This document shows positions 9,266 through 18,214 of a stretch of 64,000 bases of DNA, piece after piece; the first letter of the stretch is position 1, and every line of letters starts with the position of its first letter. Below the pieces are notes generated by a model. That model saw only the letters and a program-made list of their open reading frames with translations, made no database searches and was not told the DNA's origin. The position numbers and the translations under genes are program-made. The stretch comes from an uncultured Gellertiella sp. (GTDB lineage: Bacteria; Pseudomonadota; Alphaproteobacteria; Rhizobiales; Rhizobiaceae), in contig NZ_OY735139.1 of assembly GCF_963457605.1 (NCBI RefSeq), positions 496,001 through 560,000 of the forward strand. Reading direction: 5' to 3'.

Positions 9266-10981
9266 ATGTCCGCCAAACTCCAGCAAGCCATCGGTTTTTA
9301 CAAATCCGGCAATTACGCGATGGCGATGAGCCAGCTTGGGCCCATTGCGCGGGCGATGAAGGTGCCGGACCCCTCGGTGGCACTGATGATGGCGCAATCC
9401 TGCTACAGGCTCGGCCAGCTGAACGAGGCTGCCTTCTGGTATGACAAGGCCTGCCTGCCCGGCATCCAGAACCGCGCACAGATCCAGCTTCTCGCCGCCA
9501 ATCTCTATAGCCGGGCCAGGAACTGGAAGCGGGCCTGCGACATCACCCGCGATATCCTCGAACAGGACCCTGGTGCCGACGAGGCGCTGGCGCTTCACCG
9601 CTGCGCGTTGCGCGCCCTTCTGATGTTTGACGAGATGGAGGCAAGCAACCGGGCGCTCCGTACCCGCCAGATGATGGCAGAGCCCGCAGCTCTGGCGCTG
9701 GAACGCCCCCTCGACAATGTCTTCTGGTCTGCCAATGAGGCGCTTGCCGCGCGGCTGACGCGGATCGATGGCGGCAAGCCCTTCACCGCGACATCGCGGG
9801 CAAAACGACGGGCGCATCCGCATGTCTTCGGCAAGAAGATTCGCATCGCCTATCTGTCCAGTGACTTTTCCGACCGGCACGCCACCATGCATCTGCTGCG
9901 CGGCGTGTTCTTTGCCCATGATCCCGACAGGTTCGACATCACCCTCATCTGCCATACGGATGAGCCGCTGCGGATGGCCGATCAGGGCCTGCGCAGCCAT
10001 TTGCCGATTGCCAGCATCGGCAACCTCCCGGATGAAGATGTGGTGCAGCAGATAAGGGATTCGGAAATCGATATCCTGGTCGACCTCAAGGGCCATACCA
10101 AGGACCCGAGGCTGAATATCTTCAATCTCGGGGCAGCGCCGATCCAGGTCGCCTGGCTCGGCTTTCCCGGCATCACCACCGGCATCGACGTTGATTATGT
10201 GATCGGCGATCCCGTGGTGACGCCGCCTTCAAGCGCACCCTTCTGGGACACGAACTTCTGCCGCCTGCCGGAAACCTACCAGCCGAACGACGACCGTTTC
10301 CGTGTCCTGCCCCCCGCAACCTCCCGCGCCGCGCTCGGCCTGCCCGAGGACAAGGTGATCTTCGCCTCGTTCAACTCGGTGCTGAAGATCTCGCCGGAAA
10401 CCTTTCATCTCTGGATGGAGATCCTGAAACAGGCCCCCGACAGCCTGCTGTGGATGATGTGCGAACTGCCGGAGGCGCGGGAGAATTTCCTTGCCGCCGC
10501 CGCGAAGGCAGGGGTCGGCCCGGAGCGCATCGTCTTTGCCGGCCATGCCGATTATCCCGCCCACATCGCCCGGCTGCAGGCCGCCGATCTCGGCATCGAC
10601 ACCTTCCCCTGCAACGGCCATACCACGACATCGGACAAACTCTGGGCGGGTCTGCCGCTGGTCACCCGCAAGGGATCAAGCTTTGCCTCCAGAGTATCGG
10701 AAAGCCTGCTTCGTGCCCTCGACATGGCCGATCTCGTCACCGGCAGTGACCGGGATTACGTGGCACTGAATGTCCGGCTGGCCACCGATGCCAACTTCCG
10801 GACATCCATGCGCGAGCGGGTGAGCGACAACCGTTTTCGCGCACCGCTGTTCGATACGAAACGCTTCACCCGGCATCTCGAAATGGCCTTCACCCTGATG
10901 GTCGAACGCGCCAAGGAAGGCCTGCCGCCCGAAGCCATCGACGTGCCCGCCCTGCCCCGCAGTACTGAGCCCTTCCGCTAA
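9266..10981 (+). CDS. TPR-containing O-linked GlcNAc transferase-like protein (GT41/SPINDLY type)
   Basis: Predicted cytoplasmic glycosyltransferase of 571 residues. The first 150 or so residues form helical TPR-like repeats (AIGFYKSGNYAMAMSQLGPI; AMMAQSCYRLGQLNEAAFWY-type). The catalytic GT41 part starts around residue 190 with KIRIAYLSSDFSDRHATMHL and includes VDLKGHT, APIQVAWLGFPG and FNSVLKISPETF, all diagnostic of OGT-like enzymes. Members can modify proteins (for example flagellin) with a sugar from a UDP donor; the acceptor here is unknown. A start at 9266 aligns with the TPRs, whereas upstream in-frame codons show no coding character. A small gene follows 24 nt downstream. Confidence 0.9.
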   Translation: MSAKLQQAIGFYKSGNYAMAMSQLGPIARAMKVPDPSVALMMAQSCYRLGQLNEAAFWYDKACLPGIQNRAQIQLLAANLYSRARNWKRACDITRDILEQDPGADEALALHRCALRALLMFDEMEASNRALRTRQMMAEPAALALERPLDNVFWSANEALAARLTRIDGGKPFTATSRAKRRAHPHVFGKKIRIAYLSSDFSDRHATMHLLRGVFFAHDPDRFDITLICHTDEPLRMADQGLRSHLPIASIGNLPDEDVVQQIRDSEIDILVDLKGHTKDPRLNIFNLGAAPIQVAWLGFPGITTGIDVDYVIGDPVVTPPSSAPFWDTNFCRLPETYQPNDDRFRVLPPATSRAALGLPEDKVIFASFNSVLKISPETFHLWMEILKQAPDSLLWMMCELPEARENFLAAAAKAGVGPERIVFAGHADYPAHIARLQAADLGIDTFPCNGHTTTSDKLWAGLPLVTRKGSSFASRVSESLLRALDMADLVTGSDRDYVALNVRLATDANFRTSMRERVSDNRFRAPLFDTKRFTRHLEMAFTLMVERAKEGLPPEAIDVPALPRSTEPFR

Positions 10982-11005
10982 ATTTCACCTGCCCGGAGAA
11001 AACCC

Positions 11006-11392
11006 ATGCACTCCTCCACCGGAACACCCCGCCCGGCCACCGCATCAGGATCGAATGCCAGTGCCTTTCCCGACCGCGACACGGTTGCCGAAAAGCTTGC
11101 CGCCCTCTCGCCTGCCGACCGGTCCTGGCTGCAACTTCTGATGGAGACGGTAAAGCAGGACGAAAACCTGTTTCAGGGGATCGAGTTTTACCTGAACCGC
11201 GCCGCCGGGGCGCGTTTTCTCCACACGCTGAAGCTCGAAGCCTGCGGCGAATGGCTCGGCAACACCGCCCCCGCCCGGCTGCAGATCCGCCTGTCGGAAA
11301 TCGCCAGATCCAGCCACCACCCCGCCTGGCAAGCCTTCCGCACCGGCGTCACCCGCTCCGGCGGCCTGGAAAGAGCTTATCCGAAGGGGTGA
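11006..11392 (+). CDS. Hypothetical protein after the GT41 gene
   Basis: A 128-residue soluble protein with no recognised domain. GGAGAA lies 8 nt before the ATG and the gene starts 24 nt after the GT41 stop, so co-transcription is likely. The body is helical with a coherent hydrophobic pattern (WLQLLMETVKQDENLFQGIEF, FLHTLKLEACGEWLG), so it is probably a real gene; the first 25 residues are Ser/Thr/Pro-rich. Function unknown. Confidence 0.65.
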   Translation: MHSSTGTPRPATASGSNASAFPDRDTVAEKLAALSPADRSWLQLLMETVKQDENLFQGIEFYLNRAAGARFLHTLKLEACGEWLGNTAPARLQIRLSEIARSSHHPAWQAFRTGVTRSGGLERAYPKG

Positions 11393-11420
11393 AACGGGCG
11401 GCTTGCGGGCATTAACAATG

Positions 11421-12458
11421 TTACGCTTCCGGAAAAACCTTACCGAGTTTGCGGGTCAGCTTTTCCTCAAAGGATGGCAAAGTGGTCGGAGTGCCCGAGG
11501 TAAGCGCCTTAACTGCATCTTCCAGTGTAGTGTTGATCGTACAGTCAATCGTGAGCCTTGCCTTGTCCGATCCTGCGTCTTCGTCGAAACGCACGACAAC
11601 CCATACAATATCGCAATTCGAAATATGGGTTTGGTGTTCCATCGGAGCCATCGCATCGAGAAACGGTTTGTCGATCACGACGACCATTTTCTTGCCCCAG
11701 CGACGTAGAGTGGGAACCTTGATCTGAAGCTGCGGCATCAGACGCTTTGGACCGCTTGAGCGAAAGTCCGGTCGACGCGCGGCACCCGGCATAGGCAAAG
11801 CATTATCGTTGTCCGATTGAGCGCGGATGACTTTCAGATCTGCGCCCATCTTGCCACCGCTGAAGTAGACCGCTTGCATTTCAACGGCACACCAAGTTTC
11901 TGGCTTGTCAGGATGAACGAAGACAAGGTCTATCCGCCCGACATCTTCACGTCCGGATTGGATGGCAGACGCTTCGGTTCCAGTCGCCTTCTCAATTGCC
12001 CCTGCTGTCTCCTCTTCCGCCTCCGCATCCGTCTCAGCCTCTCCAGCCGGTCAGGACTTCGGTCGCATCAAAAACGCAATCTCCTTGGCAAACAGTGGTT
12101 CTGGAGTGCCAAGAACATAAGTTCCAATATGACGACTGATCGTGCCGTCCTCGAGAAAGCGGTTGGGACAAGTAGCTGTGATCGGTCCGAAAGTGATATC
12201 TCCGCCCGCTGACAGCGGTGGGTGGAAATTCCGCAGCGAACAGACCCCACCCTTCTTGTTGCAATGAAGCTTCCCGGATTTCGGACCAAGAGAGGGCATC
12301 TGTTCGAAAAATGGGCAGATGATCGCACTGTTCTTCGCGTCGGCGAACAATTTGCGCTGCGACGTCGCAAGATTGATGAACCGCTTTCCGTACCACTCGG
12401 CAATCCCGAAAAATTGCTTCGGCTTCCTTGCCCCAACCGTCTTTTTATCCATGGCCAT
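11421..12458 (-). pseudogene. NotI-type restriction endonuclease interrupted by an in-frame TGA
   Basis: A 346-codon frame with a single TGA at 12051-12053 (codon 136). Before the stop are four cysteines at 48, 66, 73 and 97, the pattern of the Cys4 metal site in the NotI family, and the segment YVLGTPEPLFAKEIAFLMRP. After it, in the same frame, come D177 (GRID) and E193-x-Q195 (CAVEMQAVYFSGG), matching the D...ExQ variant of the PD-(D/E)XK active site described for NotI. The rest reads through to a normal end. The ATG overlaps the methyltransferase stop (TGATG). NotI-family enzymes cut GCGGCCGC. The sequence shows a nonsense interruption within a low-complexity Glu/Ala-rich linker; loss of activity is the likely consequence, though readthrough is formally possible. 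The region is less GC-rich than its neighbours, suggesting transfer. Confidence 0.85.
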
Positions 12459-13594
12459 CAGGCAACCGCCTGAGCATTTTCTTCAGTCTGAATTGTCTTG
12501 TCAGCCTGTAAAAGGGCGTTGGCAACGGCTCGCCCCAAAAGCGGCGGAACTGCATTGCCAACCTGCACATATTGCTCGGTGCGACTTCCCAAAAATTCGA
12601 ACGTATCCGGAAAAGACTGGAAGCGGGCGGCTTCACGCACCGTAATGGAACGGTCTTGCTCGGGGTGAATATAGGCACCCCAGTGAATGTCGCATTTCGT
12701 CAGCACCGTCGACGAGAGGTCCGTCTTGCGGGGACGGCCATATCGCTTGGTATGGTCGGATCGTTTCGCCCGCTTCATTCCTTCTGGAAGCAAATCGAAT
12801 GGAATATCCCGCCAGGAACCGCCGGCCGGAATATGTTTCATACGGGCTTCGTTAACAGGAGATAGCCGCGAAGCGGTATGGTTCGTCAAGATGCCGCAAT
12901 CTGTCCGCAATTCCATCTGGTAGGGATTGGCAGGCGGCGTGGCGTAATTCAAAATCGCCTTGCTGTCGCCGTTTTGCAAAGGCGGAAGGTCGGAAATTGC
13001 GTCCCAGACTGTCACGAAGGGCTTCAATCCCTCGCCATGGGTCGCAACTGGGAACTAGATTGGAGCACCAATTCGGTTGGCGATAAAGAAAATGCGGCGA
13101 CGCTCTTGCGGAACACCATATTCTTCAGCTTTCAGGATCTTCCAGCCGACCTTATAGCCCAGTTCGCCCATACCGTCTTCGATCTCGCGTATGATTCCAC
13201 CTTCCGCAATCGAAAGAAGGCCAGCAACGTTTTCCATAACCAGCCAGCGCGGCCTTAGCCCCGCCACGATACGCAAATACTCCTTAAACAGACCCGCACG
13301 AGGATCATGAATGCCGCGCTGATGATTATAAACCGAATAGCCCTGACAGGGGGGGCCACCCACCAGCACATCCAGTTCGCCCGGCTTCACACCGGTGACA
13401 TCGAGAAGCTTCGACACTTTCAGGTCCTGGATGCGGCCCGGAAGGAAAACCGACTCTGGATGGGTAGCCGCAAATGTCTTGCCTGCCGAATCATCAAAGT
13501 CTGATCCGGCAAGGACCTGAAATCCGGCCTGACGAAATCCTTCGGAGAGGCCGCCGGCACCACAAAAGAGATCGACAACAGTACCATTGTGCAT
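12458..13594 (-). pseudogene. C5-cytosine DNA methyltransferase (partner of the NotI-type enzyme) interrupted by an in-frame TAG
   Basis: A 379-codon frame split by a TAG at 13055-13057 (codon 180). Before it: motif I DLFCGAGGLSEGF, catalytic GGPPCQGYS (Cys83), ENV in VMENVAGL, and motif VIII VPQERRRIFFIANRIGAPI. After it, in frame: FPVATHG (the usual continuation in this family), the target-recognition region with LTKCDIHWG, motif IX SITVREAARFQSFPD and motif X QVGNAVPPLL. The break falls just after motif VIII. A TTG at 13027 with GAGGGA upstream could restart translation, giving two halves; M.AquI is a known natural two-subunit C5 methyltransferase split in the variable region, so activity is not excluded. 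It overlaps the endonuclease gene by TGATG, so the pair is one operon. Confidence 0.87.
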
Positions 13595-13730
13595 ATCGAA
13601 CCTCCCTGGTTCCCGTCAACCGCGCCATCGATACAAAACGAGAACATTTAATAAATCGTTCATACCGGAAGTTCAAGCGGAAGTGTAGCAGGCGTTTGCC
13701 AATTCCGGGAATTGTTTACAGATTTCCCCC

Positions 13731-15833
13731 TCACGGTCCCGGCGTCAGCCCTTCAGCCAGCCGCAGCAGGTTTAGAAATTCGGCGCGGTAACCGAAGGGG
13801 TCCTGGCCCCGGGCCGGGGTGGCGAGGGTGAGGATCTGGTCGTAGCCGTAGCTGTCGAAGCCCGGTTCGTGCTTCAGCTTCTGGCCGAAGGCGGCGGCGG
13901 CAATGGAGAAGCGGATATCGGCGGCAGCGGCCTCCAGGGTCGGCACGACATTTCTGGCAGTGACCGGCTGGGTGATGAGGTTGCTTTTGTCGCCGTCCGG
14001 CTTCTTCCAGCGGATCTTGACATAGGCGAGTTCATCCGCGCTTGCGGCGGGCTCGCCATCGTCGGGCAACAGCGCCTGCGGCTTGCCGTAGCGCAAATCA
14101 TCGATGCGGGTGGCGGGGCTGCCCTTCGGGGTGATTTCATAGATCGCCGTCACCCGGTGGCCGGAGCCGATATCTCCGGCATCGACCGCATCATTGTTGA
14201 AGTCCTGCCGGGCCAGTGCGCGGGTCTCATAGCCGATCAGCCGGTATTCGGCGATCCGGGCCGGATTGAACTCGACCTGGATCTTTACATCCCTGGCAAT
14301 CGGAAACAGGGTGGACCCGGCCTCCTCGACCAGCGCCTTTTCGGCCTCCGGCAGGCTGTCGATATAGGCGGCGGTGCCATTGCCGTTCTGCGCCAGCACC
14401 TGCATCAGGCTGTCATTGTAATTGTCATTGCCGAAGCCGAGCACCGAGAGGAAAATGCCGCTCCTGCGCTTTTCCTCGATCATCCGCTTCAGGCTCCCGT
14501 CATCGGAAGGCCCGAGATTGAAATCACCGTCGGTGGCCAGCATCACCCGGTTCACGCCCTGCTTGACGAAGGCACTCTTTGCCAGCGCATAGGCCTGTTC
14601 GATACCGGAAGCGCCATTGGTGCCGCCGCCCGGCTGCAAGGCATCGATGGCGGCGAGGATCTTGTCCCGCTCCCGGGCCTTTGTCGGCTCCAGCACCACG
14701 CCGCTGTCGCCGGCATAGGTGACGATCGACACGGTGTCCGTCGGCTTCAGCCGGTTGACGAGCAGGCGGAAGGCGCTTTTCAGGAGCGGCAGCTTGTTCG
14801 GCTCGTCCATTGATCCCGAGACATCGATGAGGAACACCAGATTGGCGTCGGGCTGGCTGGTTTTCGGCAGGTCATAGCCCTGGATCGCCACATGCATCAG
14901 CTGCGTATCCCTGTTCCACGGCGTCGGCAGGACCGTCACCGAGGCGCGGAACGGTTCTTCCGCTAAGGCCGGCTTCGGCCAGTCATAGGGGAAATAGTTG
15001 ATCATCTCCTCGACCCGCACGCTGTCCGGTTCCGGCAACATGCCGGAATTGAGCGATTGGCGGACGAAGGCATAGGAGGCGGTGTCGACATCGACGGAAA
15101 AGGTCGAGACCGGCTCTTCCACGACCGATTTGACCGGATTGACATCCGATCCGGTGAAGCGGTTGTCGGTCATCCGCATCTGGGGGGGCTGAGGCGTGTC
15201 GGAGGGCTCGGGCATCACGATCTCGGGCGCGACCGCTGCTTCCGCCGTTTGCGGAGCAAGCCGCTTGGCCTCCACCGTCCGCTGCCTTTGTGCCGCCGCG
15301 AGGGGTGCCACGGCCGTTTCCGATGCCTGCTCCGCATCGGCGGCAGGGCTTGCCGGGACCTTTGCGGGCAGAGACGCCAGTGGCTTCGGTGCCGCCAGTG
15401 CGACGACGGGATTATTGAGCGCCGGCGGATTTTCGTCTGATTTGGCGACGATGTTCTTGTCTGCCGCTGCGCCCGAGGCAACCGGCTTCTGCTTTGTGAC
15501 CTCCGCCGGCTGGCTGACCCCGGCAGGCGGGGTGACCCGGTGGCTGGAGACGTATTGAAAGGTCAGCCAGCCCGCGGCGGGCACCAGCAGCAGCGTCGCG
15601 AAGGCGGTGGTGAGACGGGATTTTCCGGTCATGAGGCGGCTCCATAGTGTGGTGATGATGGAGCTTTGACGCACGGCCTGCCGGAAAGCTTGGGTCCCCC
15701 CCGCATTATTTTCCTGAACCTCGAAGGCCTGCATGGCACGCGCCAGTGCGTCAGCCTTGCGCGATGCATCGGCAACGGGGGCCTTGAGGCCGGACAATTT
15801 CAGCAGATCCTGTTCCATATCCTCTTCCCTCAT
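13731..15833 (-). CDS. Membrane-anchored von Willebrand factor A protein (YfbK-like), partner of an ECF sigma factor
   Basis: A 700-residue protein. Residues 1-70 are a charged helical cytoplasmic segment, 75-95 a single membrane helix, then a Pro/Ala-rich linker to about 210. The YfbK-type N-terminal module (DVNPVKSVVEEPVSTFSVDVDTASYAFVR region) is followed by a VWA domain with an intact MIDAS motif DVSGSM near 336 and a C-terminal DUF3520-like domain ending in QILTLA. The ATG at 15833 overlaps the sigma-factor stop (ATGA); an ATG at 15818 with GGGAAGAGG upstream is an alternative. Coupling to an ECF sigma gene and the topology suggest that the short cytoplasmic N-terminus may contact the sigma factor while the VWA part senses something in the periplasm; that role is inference. 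Confidence 0.87.
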   Translation of the reverse strand: MREEDMEQDLLKLSGLKAPVADASRKADALARAMQAFEVQENNAGGTQAFRQAVRQSSIITTLWSRLMTGKSRLTTAFATLLLVPAAGWLTFQYVSSHRVTPPAGVSQPAEVTKQKPVASGAAADKNIVAKSDENPPALNNPVVALAAPKPLASLPAKVPASPAADAEQASETAVAPLAAAQRQRTVEAKRLAPQTAEAAVAPEIVMPEPSDTPQPPQMRMTDNRFTGSDVNPVKSVVEEPVSTFSVDVDTASYAFVRQSLNSGMLPEPDSVRVEEMINYFPYDWPKPALAEEPFRASVTVLPTPWNRDTQLMHVAIQGYDLPKTSQPDANLVFLIDVSGSMDEPNKLPLLKSAFRLLVNRLKPTDTVSIVTYAGDSGVVLEPTKARERDKILAAIDALQPGGGTNGASGIEQAYALAKSAFVKQGVNRVMLATDGDFNLGPSDDGSLKRMIEEKRRSGIFLSVLGFGNDNYNDSLMQVLAQNGNGTAAYIDSLPEAEKALVEEAGSTLFPIARDVKIQVEFNPARIAEYRLIGYETRALARQDFNNDAVDAGDIGSGHRVTAIYEITPKGSPATRIDDLRYGKPQALLPDDGEPAASADELAYVKIRWKKPDGDKSNLITQPVTARNVVPTLEAAAADIRFSIAAAAFGQKLKHEPGFDSYGYDQILTLATPARGQDPFGYRAEFLNLLRLAEGLTPGP

Positions 15834-16351
15834 GCCTGATCCTCGCCCATTTCGACCCTGAGCCGTTTGCGGGCCTCGTGCAGATGCCAGGAGATGGTGT
15901 TTTCCGAACAGCCGATGATAACGGCGGCCTGCTGGTGGCTGAGGCCTTCCGCATAGACGAGCATCACCGCGTCACACTGGCGCGGCGGCAGTTGCCGCAC
16001 CGCCGCCCAGAGATTTTCGAGCCGCTCGCCCTCGCTTCCATCCGTGCCCCGGCTGGGGTCGGCCAGATAGGCGGCGGCCTTCTGCCGGTCGCGGCTCATC
16101 TTGCGGCCATGGTCGCGCACCGCATTCAGAGTCACGGCATAGAGCCAGGTGCGCACCGGTCCGTCGCCGCGAAAGCTGCGGATACCGGAGGCAAGCCGCA
16201 GGCAGACCTCCTGGGCGATATCGTCGGCATCGCTGCCACTGCCCGTCCAGCGCCAGGCGACCGCATGGATGAAATCGTAATTTTCCGCGACAAGCGCTGT
16301 AAAGGCTGCCCTGTCGCCCTGTCTTGCGCGTCCGACAAGATCACCGTCCAA
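15830..16351 (-). CDS. ECF-type RNA polymerase sigma factor
   Basis: 173 residues with region 2 (DADDIAQEVCLRLASGIRSF) and region 4 (LSHQQAAVIIGCSENTISWHLHEARKRL), the HTH that reads the -35 element. It lacks a C-terminal extension, so it is a minimal ECF sigma factor. Its stop overlaps the start of the VWA membrane protein gene by four bases, the usual arrangement for an ECF sigma factor and its regulator. Target genes are not known. Confidence 0.92.
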   Translation of the reverse strand: MDGDLVGRARQGDRAAFTALVAENYDFIHAVAWRWTGSGSDADDIAQEVCLRLASGIRSFRGDGPVRTWLYAVTLNAVRDHGRKMSRDRQKAAAYLADPSRGTDGSEGERLENLWAAVRQLPPRQCDAVMLVYAEGLSHQQAAVIIGCSENTISWHLHEARKRLRVEMGEDQA

Positions 16352-16464
16352 ATCCGTCCATCCCCGTTTTCTGGCCGCCGATGCCTCAGGTTTTCAGGCA
16401 TCGACCTCCCTTGGACGTTCGCCAGTCCCGAAAGCTTGGGTCGCCTCCTTCATTTCAGCACTCC

Positions 16465-17217
16465 TTAAAATGAAAGGCGGGGCAAGGCAAATGTCACGAC
16501 CACCATCGGGCCCATTGGGGAGAGCCTGTCGAAGCGGCCAAGCTCCGGCGCATAGAGGCTCGAAATGCTGCCATCGAGAAACAGCGCATTCGGGCAATCG
16601 AGCCGGTCACGAAACAGCACCGCCATGTCGAAAAACCGCACCGGAGCTTGCGAGATGACGAAATGCACCCGTCCCTGACGGTCGACGCCGACGCCGTTGC
16701 GAATCTTCAGGCTGTCGCTGCCGGGCAGGAAGGCGGGGTGGATCCTGTTGTCGATGACGAGCATCGGACCGGACTGGGTGGCCAGATCAGGCTGCACCCC
16801 GGCATCAAGGAAAGCCCGCGTTTCCGACACTCGCGCCCTGCCCGCCTTCAGCCAGAACACGCCATTCGGCTTCAGGTGGAAATTGCCGAAACCGTCGCGC
16901 AGATTGGCCGGTTTTGTCAGATGGCCCTTCTCGACATAAAGGCCGACCGGCGACAGGTCCGCTTCATACATGCCGCCATTCATCGCGAAGACCGGCAGGC
17001 GGCCTTCCGCCAGAAGCCGGCGAAACAGCGGGTCAAAGCCGCCGAAGGGCTTGCCACTGGCATCTGCATCGTGAAGCTCGATCCGCGCCCGTGCCGGATC
17101 GAAATCGCAGGCGATATAGTCTCCCCCGGCCTGGCTGACCGGAACGCAGGCAGCCCTCGCCATGGGGGCAAGGAGCGTGAGCGCCAGCGCGGCGAGGATG
17201 GCTGTTGTCGGCGTCAC
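16465..17217 (-). CDS. Secreted phosphodiester glycosidase family protein (DUF2233/NAGPA-like)
   Basis: A 250-residue protein with a signal peptide (TTAILAALALTLLAPMARAA, cleavage near 22) and the DUF2233 core: FAMNGGMYEADLSPVGLYVE, a G-N-F-H-L-K-P-N-G-V-F segment, ATQSGPMLVI, and CPNALFLDGSISSLYAP near the end. Family members hydrolyse sugar-phosphodiester bonds; the bacterial substrates are mostly unknown. It starts with GTG immediately after the stop of the EamA gene, so the two are co-transcribed. Confidence 0.85.
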   Translation of the reverse strand: MTPTTAILAALALTLLAPMARAACVPVSQAGGDYIACDFDPARARIELHDADASGKPFGGFDPLFRRLLAEGRLPVFAMNGGMYEADLSPVGLYVEKGHLTKPANLRDGFGNFHLKPNGVFWLKAGRARVSETRAFLDAGVQPDLATQSGPMLVIDNRIHPAFLPGSDSLKIRNGVGVDRQGRVHFVISQAPVRFFDMAVLFRDRLDCPNALFLDGSISSLYAPELGRFDRLSPMGPMVVVTFALPRLSF

Positions 17218-18111
17218 TCAGGTCCTTCCCGCTTCAGCCTCCGGCTCCTCGCCAAAGAGTGTGGCGCCGATGGAGGCGATGGTAACGATGGAAATCGCCA
17301 GCCAGTCTTTCCAGCCGAGCAATTCCCCGAGCAGAATCAGCCCCATGATTGAGGCGATTGCGGGTTCGAGGCTGAGGAGAACGCCAAAAATCCGGGTCGA
17401 GAGCCGCTTCAGGGCAAAGAATTCCAGCCCCAGCGGCACCACGGCCAGGGCGGTCACCAGAAAGATCGCCCTGAAATTCGCCCATTCGGTGAAATAGGGC
17501 ACGGCGCGGGCGAAGCCGAACGGCAGCACCATCAGCGCCGCCAGCAGATTGGCAATCGCAAAGCCGTCGATCCCCGGCATGCTGCGCCCGGCTTTGGCCG
17601 AGGCGAGAATGTAGAAGGCCCAGCCGAGCGCATAGACCAGTCCGCAGCCGATGGCATACCAGGTGACCGTGCCGCCCTCCCCCAGCGGGGCCAGCAGCAC
17701 CACGCCCGCAAAACCCAGTAGCGGCCAGATCACGTCGACGGGCCGGCGCACCGCCGTCAGGCCGACTGCCAGCGGTCCGAGAAAACCGATGGTGGCGACC
17801 AGCCCGAGCGGCAGGGCAATCAGCGCATAGCAGTCGGTGAGGTTGAACAGTGCGACGACAACGCCGAGCAGCAGGCAATCCCGCCACTGCTTTCGGGTGA
17901 GCGAGCGCAGATCGGGCCGGGCCACGACATAAAGGATCACGCCGCCCAGCAGCATCCGGGCGAAGACAAAGCCGAGCATGTTGTCGAGCGTCAGCGCCAG
18001 CCGGGAAAAGCCCGCCCCGGCAACGATCAGCACCAGCGCGACTATCTGGATCAGCGGCGCCGGAATGCGGTTGAGGCGCGTGGCGAGCGGCGTGGAAAGG
18101 GGCGAAAACAT
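17218..18111 (-). CDS. EamA/RhtA-family inner-membrane exporter
   Basis: A 297-residue membrane protein with about ten hydrophobic segments arranged as two EamA repeats (for example IVALVLIVAGAGFSRLAL and IFGVLLSLEPAIASIMGLIL). The family (RhtA, YddG type) exports amino acids and related metabolites. The start at 18111 has GGAGAACG upstream and begins MFSPLSTPLATRLNRIP; the longer open frame would run into the neighbouring gene. Immediately upstream of the DUF2233 gene in one operon. Confidence 0.88.
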   Translation of the reverse strand: MFSPLSTPLATRLNRIPAPLIQIVALVLIVAGAGFSRLALTLDNMLGFVFARMLLGGVILYVVARPDLRSLTRKQWRDCLLLGVVVALFNLTDCYALIALPLGLVATIGFLGPLAVGLTAVRRPVDVIWPLLGFAGVVLLAPLGEGGTVTWYAIGCGLVYALGWAFYILASAKAGRSMPGIDGFAIANLLAALMVLPFGFARAVPYFTEWANFRAIFLVTALAVVPLGLEFFALKRLSTRIFGVLLSLEPAIASIMGLILLGELLGWKDWLAISIVTIASIGATLFGEEPEAEAGRT

Positions 18112-18214
18112 CGGGCGTTCTCCGCTCCCTGGACCGTCCCTCAGGAGATATGCAGATATCACCGAGCCACGGTTTCCGCTCGTCCCTGTTCTTAAGTGCG
18201 GGGGCGGCGTGGTG

